DNA of 64,000 nt from Punica granatum (GCF_007655135.1 NC_045134.1:11490982-11554981), one strand, 5' to 3'. Counted from the stretch's first letter, positions 42,161 to 54,357 are shown. Notes: generated by a model not told the origin, from the letters alone. Program-made: numbers and translations.

Positions 42161-43042
42161 ATGAAAAGCATTCATGCTAAGAGCCACCTTCTCTTCCTCT
42201 GTCTTGTTGGACTGAATGGAGCGATTCCATTACATATTGCGGATCCAACGGATGGATTCGCGCCTGTCCCGCTAACGGACTGGAATTTCAAGGTAGAGAA
42301 ACCTCAAGACAAAGAACCGGATGAACAGTACAGTTACAAGGATGGGATCCGGCGGTTGTGGGTTTATGCTGATGACAAGCCTCACAAGCCCAGCAGTAAA
42401 ACAATGCCTCGCACAGAAATCCACATAAGATTATTTTCCTTTCTTATGTCTAGTTTGTCGAAACTCGAAACCTAATGCTATACCGCGTTATGTCTGATTA
42501 TATCTAGATAATTACCCCAACACTCCAATCTCATCGGGGTTCGATTTCATTCATACTTGTCAGAAAACATGATTTGGTGCATATAGATAACATGCTTTTC
42601 TTTCATTGGCTTAGTCCATTTTCATTTTCATTTTCATTTTTTGATGGATTATATACAGGGGCTTGATTATTTATCCGGAGTATGGCAGTTAGAGGGCCAT
42701 GCTTTCGTGCCGAATGGAACCTCCAGGGCGATCATCGTTCAGATCCATGGTGGTGAGCAACATGCCACAACTCTGATACTGAGGATCAATGAGGGGGATG
42801 TGCACTACTACCTCCGGGATCTGGTGGTAGTGGATGTCTACGATCGATGGTTCAGAGTGAACATAATCCACGAAATGGATGAAGAGACAGAGATGGTTTT
42901 TTTTGACGGTGTTCAGAAGCTCGTGACGGAAGATTGTGGGCCCGGCGATCTCTTCTTCAAATGTGGAGTCTATGCAGCTCCTCCTAATGTGAGCTATTAC
43001 TTGGAATCAAGGTGGAGAGACATCAAAATATACAAGAAATAA
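42161..43042 (+). CDS. Citrate-binding-protein-like secreted protein, copy 1 (splice donor damaged)
   Basis: The expected exons are 42161-42430 and 42659-43042 (217 residues). A signal peptide (residues 1-27, hydrophobic LLFLCLVGL) precedes the mature start DPTDGF. The mature part is an alginate-lyase-2 (PL7-like) jelly-roll domain with PRTEIHI, QIHG, LFFKCGVYAAP and the C-terminal ESRWRDIKIYKK. It resembles Hevea citrate-binding protein. The acceptor ACAG at 42655-42658 is normal. At the exon 1 end (42430), where the paralogues read GTATxx, this copy has TTATTT. No in-phase GT lies nearby, and reading through gives a stop at 42475. The copy is therefore either a recent pseudogene or spliced unusually. 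The coding part otherwise shows no stop or frameshift. Confidence 0.75.
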
Positions 43043-44009
43043 AATGGCTATGAATCATGACTCGCTAGCTCTATTAGCCGAAACTAAATTGTCATGGTCT
43101 TATTTCTTCCAATCCTTTTCGCTGTTGTAAAGGGATGCTACGCCTCCCAAAGGTTTCCTAGATGCGCTGTTAAAGAAAGCAGAAGATTCAGCCCATATTT
43201 TTCTTGAAAAGTACAGGATTTAGCGATACTGACATGCTACTGCTGACATATAATTGTCCATCTTTCCAATAGAAGTGAATCGAATGAGATACACCTAACT
43301 GTGAACTTGTATTTCGACCATAATGCACGATATACAAGCAATTGCTGCTAGTGCAAGGGAGTCCTTAACCAAGACCAGCTGACGATGATTAAAAAATCAA
43401 ACGACAAAGCAGTAGAGTTACCAAGTTGATTGATAAAAGGGCATTTGCAGCATCAGCACTCTTGACTACGAACTATTACATTCTTCGTGAAATTATCAAT
43501 TATAAGTATTTCATATCTTCGTAGTTTCATTAGACTATCTGACATGAACATTGAGTGTGCTGCTCTGTTTCACCGGAATGACCAGACTTGTTTCCATAGC
43601 AGGAAGCGGGCCGAAACTTTAAAGCTAATCATAATATCCCTTTCTCGGTGAAATATCAAAGATTCCCCGCGATAAATTTGATGCTGCCAGCATAAATTAC
43701 AAGGCATCAGAAGCCATGAACTTAAATGAACTGGTCCCGTTCATGATGTTATTATTTGGACCTTAATATGTTTATTTAACGACACCACATATATCGGTTT
43801 CATGTCATTTTCCATGTCAGTAGGTGAAATGAACTTGATATTAAATATACACAAAAATCCAGAAGACAAAAATCCAAATTTCTACCTTAATATTATACTC
43901 TGATCATTCTAATTTTTGATTAATCCCTTCTCAACTCCCTTTCCCTACTTATAGAGCGCTTCAACTTCTCATAGTTCCATAAAAACTTCTGATTCTGGGA
44001 TAATCAACC
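43043..44009. other. Spacer between citrate-binding-like genes 1 and 2
   Basis: It contains the 3' flank of copy 1 and the promoter of copy 2. No other gene is seen. A TTATAGAG near 43950 is a weak TATA candidate for copy 2. Confidence 0.45.
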
Positions 44010-44776
44010 ATGATCATAGAGCTGTCCTTGATCTGCCCAATGCTCTTATCTTTCGTAATCTCGAGCTTGGGAGAGTATTCCAATGCTGATCCTATCGATG
44101 GCTTCACCGAGGTGCCGCTCACGGAATACAATTTTGAGCTGCAGAAGCCGTACGACATTCCGCTCGAGCAACGGTACAGTTTCATAGATGGGGTCCGCAA
44201 GTTATGGGTCTATGCTGATGACAAGCCACATGATCCCAACAGCCATACCCAGCCACGGACTGAAATCCGCATCCGGGTATGTGAAATATGATATCATAAA
44301 TATTGGTTTTCCTAGTACAACGAATCTCAAATGCATAAATTATAATGTATTTGCCGCTTGGCCTGTTGTTTGGAAATTTCTCATAAATACAGGGCCTGGA
44401 TTACTCGTGCGGAGTATGGCAGTTTGAAGGGTATGGTTTCGTGCCAAATGGGACATCAGGGGCCACGATTGCTCAAATACATGGAGCGGCTAAGGGAGCA
44501 ACCACAATCATACTGAGGATCTATTATGGGGACATGAGGTACTACAGCACGGATCTGATAGCGACAGACATGTACGATAAGTGGTTCAGGCTCAACATAA
44601 TCCATGACGTCGACGGAGGGAGCGTGACCGTCTTCCTCGATGGCAACCAAAGGTTTCAAGTGCCGGACAAGGGGCCAGGAGACCTGTACTTCAAGTGTGG
44701 AGTATATGCTGCTCCTGCTAATATAAGCTATTACATGGAGTCTAGGTGGAGGGATATCAAGATTTACAAGAAATAA
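44010..44776 (+). CDS. Citrate-binding-protein-like secreted protein, copy 2 (two exons)
   Basis: Exons are 44010-44276 and 44393-44776, joined in phase 0 across a 116-bp GT-AG intron (donor CGG/GTATGT, acceptor ATACAG), giving 216 residues. A signal peptide of about 25 residues ends before DPIDGF. The domain is an alginate-lyase-2/PL7-like fold with PRTEIRI, QIHG and YFKCGVYAAP, the three motif regions that hold active-site residues in bacterial PL7 lyases. Plants do not make alginate. The nearest named protein is rubber-tree citrate-binding protein of the lutoid (vacuolar) membrane. Its ligand here is inferred only from that similarity. It looks fully functional and is in tandem with copy 1 (about 1 kb apart). 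Confidence 0.88.
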
Positions 44777-45384
44777 AATGGCCCCGTGTAATATATAGTA
44801 TAATAATAAAACGTCGGTGTGACTTCTTGCCTTTTATTATAGTGTACCTATGTGCTGAGGGTAGGGAGGGAATGGGAAGGGACCAAGAATTTAAGGCTTT
44901 GGTTTGGAAGTATTGTTGCTGAAACAAAAAGTGCTAAAATATAATTGTAGAAAAATAACTGCTAATTTTAGAATAAGTAAAAGTTTAATTGTCATGGGTC
45001 GGACCACTGGAGTCCGGTAAGTTTCCAGGTTGTATTGCTCGACGTATTACATGTTTGGGCAAGTTATACGCACTAAATCAGCTAGAACAGAAAAGAGGAT
45101 GACATGAATGTAACCTTAATGTTATCAATTCCCGAACTTTCAAAATAGTAACTTAACCATGTAACCGATATTATTACCTAGTTCTCTCCTTAAACAGAAC
45201 CAGAGGAAATAGAACGCGAGAAGGTATTGAGTTAAATGCTTCATTGAATCTAACTAGGCTATTAACGTGACGAGCACTGATAAGGAAGTCAACGAGATGA
45301 TCACTCATAAAGCAGTCGTCCAATCTGCCCTGCCCCTGCCAAGTTCTCCAGAAATCTTCACAAACCAAGAAAACTGAATCATCC
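44777..45384. other. 3' flank of copy 2, no gene seen
   Basis: No coding motif or RNA gene recognised. Confidence 0.45.
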
Positions 45385-46000
45385 TGCAAAACCGTTCCTA
45401 ACCGAACCGGAAAAACCGAATTAATCAGTTACGGGAATAATTCTGTTCGGAAATTTGAAAGAAAAACTGGTCATGAGACGGTTATGATTTTTAAAATTAG
45501 AAACTGCAATTAACCATTTCTTGCTGAATATAGATATTTTTAATTTATATTATTATAGTTAATATTAATATAATATGAAAGTCAATGGAATCTTCGTCTT
45601 TTGAAAAAAAAATCCTAGTTTAGCGATTCCCATTTCATTTTTACATACTTGTCTATATTATATATATATATATATAATATTATATTATAGTTAATCAAAG
45701 AAATGTCAAACTAATAATCTAAATTCCTAATTGGCTAATTCCCATTTTTATCTTTGTGATGTGTTGAATTGTTAGTGAATGGTTTGGAGTCTTTTTGTTC
45801 TTGATTTTAGATTTTTTTTAAAATTTTCTAAATATCGGTACGGTCTGGTTTACCGAATCAGAAAACCGATTATATTTTGAGAAGGTTTTTTCATTCTAAT
45901 ACAGTTACGGTTTCTGAAATTCTTGAACTGAAAATTCGGAATGGTTACGGTTTATGCCAAAAACAGTACCGAACAGTTCCGTGCCTACCCGTAGCGATAT
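45385..46000. mobile_element. Possible hAT-type remnant with CCGAACCGG-type subterminal repeats
   Basis: The left part contains CCGAACCGGAAAAACCGAAT. The right part, read on the other strand, ends ACGGGTAGGCACGGAACTG and contains inverted CGGTTTTC/GGTTACGG motifs. The TAGGGGTGGGCACGG-like end suggests hAT. No duplication could be confirmed and the left end is unclear. Confidence 0.35.
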
Positions 46001-48799
46001 ATGCCCCATGTGACGATGGGTTTGTGGTGGGTTTAGCCAGAGAAATCAGCTTTTATACCATAAAATTTATATACCAAACCCTTTTGTTGATAAATCGGTG
46101 AATTTGGAGGATATACTAAAAACATTGAGTAGAATTGTTTTCAAATGTAAGGTTATTCTAAAATCAATATAATTTCTAAAATAACATAAATAATAATTGT
46201 ATTGCAAAAACAATAAAATCTTTTAAATCGATTTCATAAGTTCTGATTAGTTCCATTTTCTTTGTATTATTTTCTTGGAATAAACATTTATCACTCCACC
46301 TAGTTTTGTTGCGAATGCAAACCTGGATTATGGAGCGAACATCAACAAAGAAGCTCGGCGAGGAGAAGAACTATATCAAGTTATGCCAAACTATATATTC
46401 TGGTGGAAATTCTATTGCCAATGCCAGTTGAAATCCTCATTTAATTTAAGAAGATTTGCAAGCTCTAATGCGAACTAGTCACAAATATTACGCCAAAAGG
46501 CATCTCATCAATCTTCGGAGAAATCATGGTGTGCTTCGGGTTTGTGTGTAATGTCAGACGTCGTGGCTCGGACTATGGGGAAAAACACTCGTATTTGTTT
46601 TTAAATTTCAACTACAAGAAGGTGAAAGCATCCAATAATGATTTATACTCGGAAGATTTCTTTGACAGCAATTGGTCTATGATAGAAAGTACAAACTACA
46701 CGATTCGTGGTCTTGGCATTCTACAGTGGATTATTTCCCATCAATATACTGAATGCATTTTGATTGATGGTGTCCATTGATTAGATAATTTCAGGTCATT
46801 AAGGTAGATAATGTTCTAGGGACCAATTTACATTGTCGTTCAGTATTTGAATCGTTTTCATTCGATCTCCCGAGTAGCTTATCATATGAATTTCAACTAC
46901 CGCTGTTTGGGATTATGACCAATCACAGTCCACGTCTATCTCAATTGTTCTCCAATTTATTTTGTTTCTACTTTTGGTCGGACGACTTTCAATTGATCAT
47001 CACAACCTTTATTCCTTTGAAAGCATCAGAATGCAAACTGTTAAATAAAACCCCGTCCTATTTCGCCTCCATGATTTTTATTACATGAATACTATAGATT
47101 ATATGGTGTTTTTAAGTGAACTCCTGCGGAGTACCAATCGGTGGAATTTAGCTTTGATGGGTCTTACCAATTAAAGGATGGATACTAGTGTCATAAATTG
47201 AAAAGAATTTTTCGACTCGTATCGACACCATGGAAGAAGGATTGGGCTGATAATCACTACCATGATGGAGTTCGCACGCTATGGATCAACTATAATATCC
47301 TCCAGATCTCCATGAAATGCACATAATCTGAGCTAACCATGGAAATCCTATTTTAAGGCCAGGAATTGGTCTTCGTCCGCTCTAGAATTGACATTAATTG
47401 GATACCCTTCCTTTGGCAGGTGCGTGCCTACCATGTAAAATCTAAATATCCGTGCTCTGTTTCAACATATAAATTTCTTTCTGGGTGCGTGCAGCATATA
47501 TACGCAGGGGTCCCATATGAGATTGTCAATACGAATCATGGATGGTACATAATCGATGAAAGTGGGTAGGGAGACAATCTCAAGATATAGAATACATATA
47601 TAGTACAAGAGATTATTCGAATACATATGCCTAATTTTTATAAGTATTGTGTAGAATGCGTATATGTATTCTTCAAATACATATACCAATTAAATTCATG
47701 ATCAAGTCTCTACTTAATTGATATATCGTGCAGCTTTTAATTTATCCATGAATTAGGGCAAAGAAGGGAAGGGAAGGAAAGTCTTATAGAATTTTCGAGA
47801 ACTGATCCCTGATAAAATTTTCTGCCTCTTTTCTTTCCTTTCCTTTCGTCTCTCTTTCTATCCAAACGGAGGTTAAAAGAAACTTAAATCATAGGGAAAG
47901 AGTTTTTTTGTGCTTTGATCATTTACCATGTAATGCGAAAGGGTGCATCAGCTATCTCTCCATCCGCTTGGCTATTTGCATGGATAGCATACAATCCACC
48001 AATCGTTGACTTAGTTTGCCAGGAAAACTAATCCAACTATAAGATAATATAATAATGTTACTATGTTAAGATGGACTTCCATAAAACGAAAACCGGATAA
48101 AACATAAGAACATTGTATGTAAATCCAAATTTACAATGCAGCAAAAAAAAAAAAATGAAGGTGATACCGAGACATCTGGCCGACAGAAGATGACCATGGA
48201 AGTCGCGCCATGTACACAATTATATTCTTAATGTCTTAATTATAACTCAAGGTCGGGATCAATAGCGTCGTTGTCACTGCAAATTGGACTATCCCTTTTT
48301 TTTATTTAAATTTCTCTAGAAAATATCAAAGAACTGAACTATTTCAATTATAAAGAGACCCATGGATTGAAGAACTAAACAATTTTAAAGAATGAAATTG
48401 CCATTATGATAAAGGTCTATACCCAACCCAGATCTGCTTAAGCTGGTAAATGAATGGAGCCAAATTTCTTATACATCCAGGGTTTTCTTTTATTGTCTTT
48501 GGATTGAAGATTTCAATCACCACACGCTATCCTCACATGACAACATAAACTTTAACACTTGACCTTGTGTAAAATGCACCCTTGAAAACATCTGCATAAG
48601 CAATTTAACTGTGGTGTTATCAATTAAATATTAAATCTCGGCCTCGACAATGGACTAGGCCAGAAATGGGCGAAGTCTTCCTCAGTAATTCGGGTTAGGA
48701 GACCTGATATGAGATGGAATATGCAACTTTCCACTTTGGATGACCTTCAACCACACACTTATAATAAAATGAAAATCTTAATCTTAATCTTAATAATAA
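46001..48799. other. Intergenic DNA with possible degraded coding remnants
   Basis: Open frames at 46526-46780 and 47366-47569 have balanced codon use but no domain I recognise. A segment at 47244-47290 reads HYHDGVRTLW, which loosely recalls the SxxDGVRKLWVY region of the neighbouring citrate-binding-like proteins. It could be a decayed fourth copy. This is not firm enough to call. Confidence 0.3.
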
Positions 48800-48905
48800 T
48801 AACTAATAAAGGGATATAGGTGGTCTCAATGAATATCGAATTTGGAATCTCTTGATTGCCAGGCGAATGAGTGCGTCATTGCACTACACCTTCTTTGATA
48901 TGTGA
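48800..48905 (-). repeat. SINE, family I (minus strand)
   Basis: On the minus strand it contains GTAGTGCAATGACGCACTC and the B-box-like AAATTCGATATTC, as in the copies at 52720-52822, 55570-55665 and 62498-62600. The A-box-like segment is the most conserved part. Confidence 0.6.
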
Positions 48906-49024
48906 AATTTCATTTTACTAATCTCTTATTTGGATTGTCCCTCCCATTTCCTTTCAGATCCAAAAATAGTTTGCATGTAATAAATAGGGTGAGTTGACCA
49001 CCCTCCCCTTCAAAAGCATCTTAA

Positions 49025-49056
<32 letters not shown>
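49025..49056. repeat. Poly-G run (32 bases)
   Basis: An uninterrupted run of 32 G in AT-rich surroundings. It could form G-quadruplex structure and is a likely assembly-sensitive site. Confidence 0.95.
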
Positions 49057-49057
<1 letters not shown>

Positions 49058-49640
49058 ACTGGTTTGTATACGTACCTGAGCCGAGCTGAGTCGAGTCGAG
49101 TCGAGTCGTGTGTTGGCAAGGTCAAGCTTGGATCATACCTTGAAAAAAGTCAAGTTCGGGCTTGCTCAGGAACTTACTTGTGTATTAGATTCAACACGAA
49201 CACTCAGTTTGCAATCTCAGTAGTTTATGCAGTATAAAATGTTATAATTGAAAAGTACAGCAATAGGAGCGTTGATGTTCATGAAATTGAATAACTAAAA
49301 ATCATAAGAAGGAAGATAAGGAGAATATGTGATTTTAGTGCTACCTTATGAAGCATATAAATGAGGTATTTGCCCAGCAAACCATAGCCTTCCTCCAAGG
49401 GACACATATGCTGGGCTCTCTCATTGCTTTCCATGCACTGGAGGTGGAATTGGAAAACTTCCCTTTTGCACTTTTCAGGATTACTCTCTCTAAGTTTGTT
49501 GGCAAGTTTGATTACTTGGTCAAGCCTTGCTTGCCAGTGGCGGCTGCGCTCCTGAATCTGATCATTTTCAAAGAATGGAGCCTGGCTGCACTAAAGCTCC
49601 TGCTCGGTCTTGGATAAGAGTCCTTAGCATTTGGGCACTA
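49057..49640. other. Intergenic segment with an unrecognised open frame
   Basis: Both strands are open over about 270 bases at 49348-49617. I recognise neither translation. It adjoins the SUVR pseudogene and may belong to the same decayed insertion. Confidence 0.3.
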
Positions 49641-49769
49641 TTGTGGAGAGGAAGAGGTGAAATGAAACATTGTTCCTTATACAATGCGGCGGCCTTTGGA
49701 CTTGGTCTTTAGCTGCTGTTGTATCTTTACGAGTTTCCATATTTTCAGGCTTCATGAGAATATAAAGCC

Positions 49770-50575
49770 AATAACAGACAATCTTGTGTGCCAAGCATTT
49801 GCATACTTGCAAACTGCAACTTATGCCCCACTGAACCACCCGATTGCCACAGCGCCTCCTACAGCTGCACTCTCTCCAGCACTCCTTGATAAATTTCTTT
49901 TTAGGTGGCCTTCGCAGGCTTGTAGAGCCCCACCATTTGATCTTTCAAGGGGACACTCTTGGCAATGGAAGTGGGAGCGCCTTCTGTGTTCACGAATCAT
50001 AGCAGTACACTCTTCCAAAAAAACTTTCCTTCTCAAGGCCTCTTACTGTATATGCAAACTCACCTCCATTTAATTTGCACCAGCACAAGCATAGGGCACA
50101 GTTGATGACAGGCAATCAACACTGCAACTTGGACAACAGCTTCAGCCATCGATCTGAGCAAGAGAAAACCTGACAGATGCACCTTCACAAATTAGGCTCT
50201 GTGGTGTATAGAGAAAGGAGGGTGGGACCGTATTGTTGATCTCATTGATCCAACAGATATTGTCTATTTCTTCCCCTTTGGTGATATCATCACCTTTAAG
50301 AGTAGTGTGCTGGACTCCAGGAGTTGCTTGCCACTGTGCATGTGTCAAGCGATGTGGACCAGTGTCTTCAGATTGTGCCAATTGGGTACTTTCAGTAGTC
50401 TGAGTAGACCCGTTGGAGATAGCTTCCTCAATACCTTGTGCGGATTCATTTCAACGATCAGATGTTACAGATGGCACAGGAAGTTTTTCTGTATCATTTC
50501 CAACATTACAAGCATCATCCAGGACAGGTATATGCAATACATCCTGCACTGGCCCCATGTCAACTGTTCTATTTG
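49770..50575 (-). pseudogene. SUVR-type histone methyltransferase pre-SET fragment
   Basis: Read on the minus strand, the sequence shows DITKGEE, then a segment NEINNTVPPSFLY, then cysteine-rich pieces CCPSCSVDCLSS and CQECPLERS, and FIKECWRECSCRRRCGNRV. This is the order of the pre-SET zinc-cluster region in plant SUVR4/SUVR2-like H3K9 methyltransferases. The pieces lie in different frames (about three shifts, near 50060, 50030 and 49870), with in-frame stops at 50144-50142 and 50066-50064 and another upstream near 50450. The SET domain itself is missing: similarity ends soon after RVVQWGISCSLQV. It is a dead fragment, possibly carried here by a transposon or duplication. Confidence 0.8.
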
Positions 50576-52448
50576 AAACTTTGATTTTGCAAATAAGTAT
50601 AATTGATAAGATATGGTAATCTATAAAATACTTCTCAAAATTTTGTTTATTCAAATTTGGAATTCTCTCCTTTTTTTGGGTTTTTTTTTATTACAATTTA
50701 AATAATTATTTGAAATTTTAATTTTTTTCAAATAAATATAATTTATAAGATGTGATAATCTTTACAATATAATCTGAAATCTAAAATTTTTCAAATAAAT
50801 ATAATCTGGTAATATACAATAATTTGTAAAATATATGTGAATATTTTGAACATTACAAATTTTCTTTTGAAATTTTAGTTTTGCATATAATATAATTGTT
50901 AAGATATTGTACTCTATAGAATACGCTCTGCATTTTTAATTTATTCAAATAACAATAAATTTTTTCGATCTGATGAAAAATTCAGTATACTGCAATAGTA
51001 ATTTATACACAGTATATTTTAAATTTTCAAATTTCCTAATAATATAATTATTTTTTGAGTGTTTGATCAATTTTTCATGTAAATATATATTTCGTACTAT
51101 TCCGACAACACACAAGCTAATTTCCTAATATATATATATCAAAGCGGACTTCAGCTAGGCTTGACCTGATGGCCTCACAACCCTACTACTCAATGTAGTT
51201 TTTATCCGGACTCGATTTAATGGCCACAAAAGTCAAAGCATCCAGATCACTCAATGAATTTTCTTAGTTTTTGGTTTTTCATTTTAAATAAATGTTTCTT
51301 ATAAATTTGATTATCCAAAAATTTATAGAATATTTCCTACATAAGATTTTGTAAAATCTGGAAGATTTATGAAAGTTTTTAATTTTATAGTTTTAATCAC
51401 AAATTTTAATATTAAGCTAAGATATTATATTTGTATAATGTACGTTTGGTATAATTTATTAAATCAATCTATCAGCATATTATAAATAGAAATTTTAGTC
51501 TCAGATTATGACCGGTTTCATCAGTAGGAAATATTGTTACCAAATGACGTAATTTAGATTTCATCATAAAAGTATCAATTTTAGTAACGTACAATTACAT
51601 TTTTTTAACTTCTTTAATATTAAATTGTAAATTCAAATGCCAATAGTCGTGTATATCTATATATTTATAATATATTTTATTGATGTCAAATTATAATCTT
51701 TAACAATTTTACACGTATCATAAACTTGATAAAAAAGGTAATGGAACATTTTCTATCCCTTGTGATGTACGAATTCCATGCCCAGTATAATAAGATTATA
51801 AAACAATAACGGATGGCCGTTGCCGTACACACCTACTAACCTTTGGGTCTTAGAGGTTCCCCTAGATGCTCTTATTACGTCCAACCCAATGTTCTAAATT
51901 GATCTATGGTTATGGCCGGTAATCCACGCTTTCGCAACATCACATCCACATTCAAAAGTTTATTTACTCACTAAGATGTTATGCTATGAAACTCCTACAT
52001 TCGAAAGCGACATATGGGAATATTAAGCGATCTCTTTGCAAAGGTGTTCTCAGAGCTAGCATCTTAAAATGAGCAAGATGCCAAATTAGTATTCCCATCT
52101 GCGTATATGGATACTCGTGCCATAAGAAAATTGACTAAACATGATTGAGTAACCAATTGAGCATATGCAACTCAACAACGCAAAGTACGTTATGTAATGC
52201 TTATGAGTGTCCACATTAATTATCAGATTTACGAAAGCAGACGTTAATTACTTTGCAGCCGTCTCTGCCACGAATACCTTGCCCCTGTCGCCTTCAGTTG
52301 TTGCTTAATGCTGTAAATCCATCTTCATAAGTTGTTACCATATCGTGCCACGGTCCCCTTCTATACGCAACTATATTTTCCACTTGCGGATCATATTTCA
52401 GTTACAAGGAAAGTCAATCGTCTTAGTACAATAAAATAAGGAATTTTA
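50576..52448. other. AT-rich intergenic DNA, no gene seen
   Basis: Very AT-rich, with repeated AAATATAAT-type motifs between 50580 and 51000. No coding motif is visible. Confidence 0.55.
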
Positions 52449-52652
52449 ATAGTTAATAAAGGGACACGTGGATTGCTTTAAGCGATTCGGCGCTTGTCTT
52501 GCTTAAGCAAGGCCTTGGGTCGAGTCCATGTGAAAGTAGAAAATTCTCGCTATGAGAACTTTACTCTTTATTGGGCCGATTCGGCTCGATTGGATTAGTC
52601 GGTTTCCAACTGAGTTTTTGGATACTGGGGTTCACAAAGAAAAAAAAAAAGG
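52449..52652 (+). repeat. SINE, family II, with A-rich tail
   Basis: It has TTAAGCGATTCGGCGCTTG and the B-box TGGGTCGAGTCC, then GGGCCGATTCGGCTCGATTG, ending in GGTTCACAAAG and an A run (52639-52650). It aligns with 38213-38385 along its full length. Confidence 0.7.
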
Positions 52653-52667
52653 CACGGATGATCCCAC

Positions 52668-52822
52668 AACAAGTATCGAACATGAAACTTCTTGATTACC
52701 GGGAGGTCCATGGATTTAGTACAATAAAAAAAATTAATTGCTAATAAAGGGGTATATAAGTATCGAACTTGCAACTTCTTGATTGTCAGACGAAAACATA
52801 CGTTACTGCACTACACTCTCTT
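52668..52822 (-). repeat. SINE family I copy plus a partial copy
   Basis: On the minus strand GTAGTGCAGTAACGTATG and the B-box GCAAGTTCGATAC identify a family I copy at 52720-52822. A second partial copy at 52668-52710 shares TATCGAAC and AACTTCTTGATT. Confidence 0.6.
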
Positions 52823-53496
52823 ATAATTGCACTGCACTCTCTTTTGATTATATTACACCCTCTTTGATACTGGTCGTTCATATTGACATTTTGTCAAATT
52901 TGTTAAATACTTATATTGCCACAAAAATAGTAATATTGCCAAAAATTAAATAAATTGAAAAACAAAAAAATGCAAACCCAATCCTATGAGTGTAAACCCG
53001 CTGGAGCTACATGTTTCGTAAAGCATGTAATCTGATTGTCACGTAAAACTTGGAATCGAGTAATGTCAGCCGAATTATTAACTTCCGGGCATATCAAACC
53101 TCTCGGTTGTAGAGTTCATTTTCTTATAACACCTATAATACACGTGTTGCGATTACAGAAATCGTTAGCATAAAATTAGTTTTCACGAACCATCTACAAT
53201 ATAAAAGTCTGTTATGGTATGAAAGACCGATAAGCAAGGGAACTTTGATTCCCTCCTTATTATATGAAAGAAGCGAAATAGACAAAAATGAGCTCAGCGG
53301 GGATATGGGAAGGGTAAAAGAAGATTAATTTGGAATCTATGATCTAACCAGGTTACGAAAAGTACAATCGACGAGCCCAACGCTATCACCTTCCTGACTT
53401 TCAAAATTGGACAAGTTACATCCTTTGATATCTCCAAATTATTTCCGAATTTATCGGGCCGACATGTTCCATCATCAAACATATGAGGCCTGTCTC
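52823..53496. other. Upstream region of citrate-binding-like gene 3
   Basis: No gene seen. It presumably holds the promoter of copy 3. Confidence 0.45.
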
Positions 53497-53504
53497 TATA
53501 AATA
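53497..53504 (+). promoter_or_regulatory. TATA box of citrate-binding-like gene 3
   Basis: TATAAATA in the context CTCTATAAATACC matches the plant consensus closely. Transcription should start about 25-35 bp downstream, near 53528. That leaves only about 15 nt before an ATG at 53543 but about 65 nt before the ATG at 53594, which favours the second as the start. Confidence 0.7.
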
Positions 53505-53593
53505 CCATATTTCCAAACCCTGAGGACTAGAATCAGTTCGACATGCGTATTACAATATTCTCACCAAAAACTATTCAAGAATTCGCAAAACCG

Positions 53594-54357
53594 ATGTGTT
53601 CCTTCAATTATTACCGTCTGATCTTTTTCTCTGCCCTACTTGTGAGTTTCCTGGGGCCGCAGCGCTATGCTAGTGCTGATCCAACCGACGGATTTACACC
53701 AGTTCCATTGCAGAATGGAAATTTTGTACTTGAGAAACCATACAACGTGCCGCTGACTGATCGTTACAGCCATGTGGATGGAGTTAACAAGCTTTGGGTA
53801 TACAACCATGACAAGCCCTTCAAGCCAGGAAGCGACACCCGACCTCGCACAGAGATTCGTATCAAAGTATTGCCTAACATCACACCCACACAAATATGCA
53901 TTCCTAGTTTTCCTACATTTACTAGACATTGTATGAGATTTACTGTATGTATCAATGCATGGTCTTTTGGTAGGGATGCGACTATTCATCGGGAGTATGG
54001 CAGTTTGAGGGCTACGCTTATGTGCCAAGAGGCACTTCTGGGGTAACCATTATGCAGATCCATGGTGCAGCAGAAGGGGCTACGACGTTGCAGCTAAGGA
54101 TTTACAATGGGGTCATGAGGTACTACAAGTACGACCTGGTGGCTACAGATCTGTACGACAAGTGGTTCAGATTGAACGTGATCCACGATGTGGGCAAAGG
54201 CAAGTTGACTGTTTTCATTGACGGCGAACAGAAGTATGAAGGGCACGACCAGGGACCGGGAGACCTCTATTTCAAGTGCGGGGTCTATGCAGCACCGGAG
54301 AAATCTAGCAACTATATGGAATCGAGATGGAGAGACATTAAAATTTACAAAAAATGA
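53594..54357 (+). CDS. Citrate-binding-protein-like secreted protein, copy 3 (two exons)
   Basis: Exons are 53594-53866 and 53974-54357, joined in phase 0 by a 107-bp GT-AG intron (AAA/GTATTG ... TGGTAG), giving 218 residues. Residues 1-27 form a signal peptide (hydrophobic LIFFSALLVSFLG). The mature part starts DPTDGF and carries PRTEIRI, QIHG, YFKCGVYAAP and ESRWRDIKIYKK, the alginate-lyase-2/PL7-like landmarks. The ATG at 53594 was chosen because it gives a signal peptide of the same length as the paralogues and fits the TATA box; an in-frame ATG at 53543 would add 17 residues. The gene lies about 9 kb from copy 2, the gap being filled with SINEs and a pseudogene. Confidence 0.87.

Noticed and set aside
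47757..47880. Inverted GAAGGGAAGG / CCTTTCCTTTC pair, possibly a Tourist-like element
   Set aside because: The inverted match is low-complexity and no duplication flanks it.
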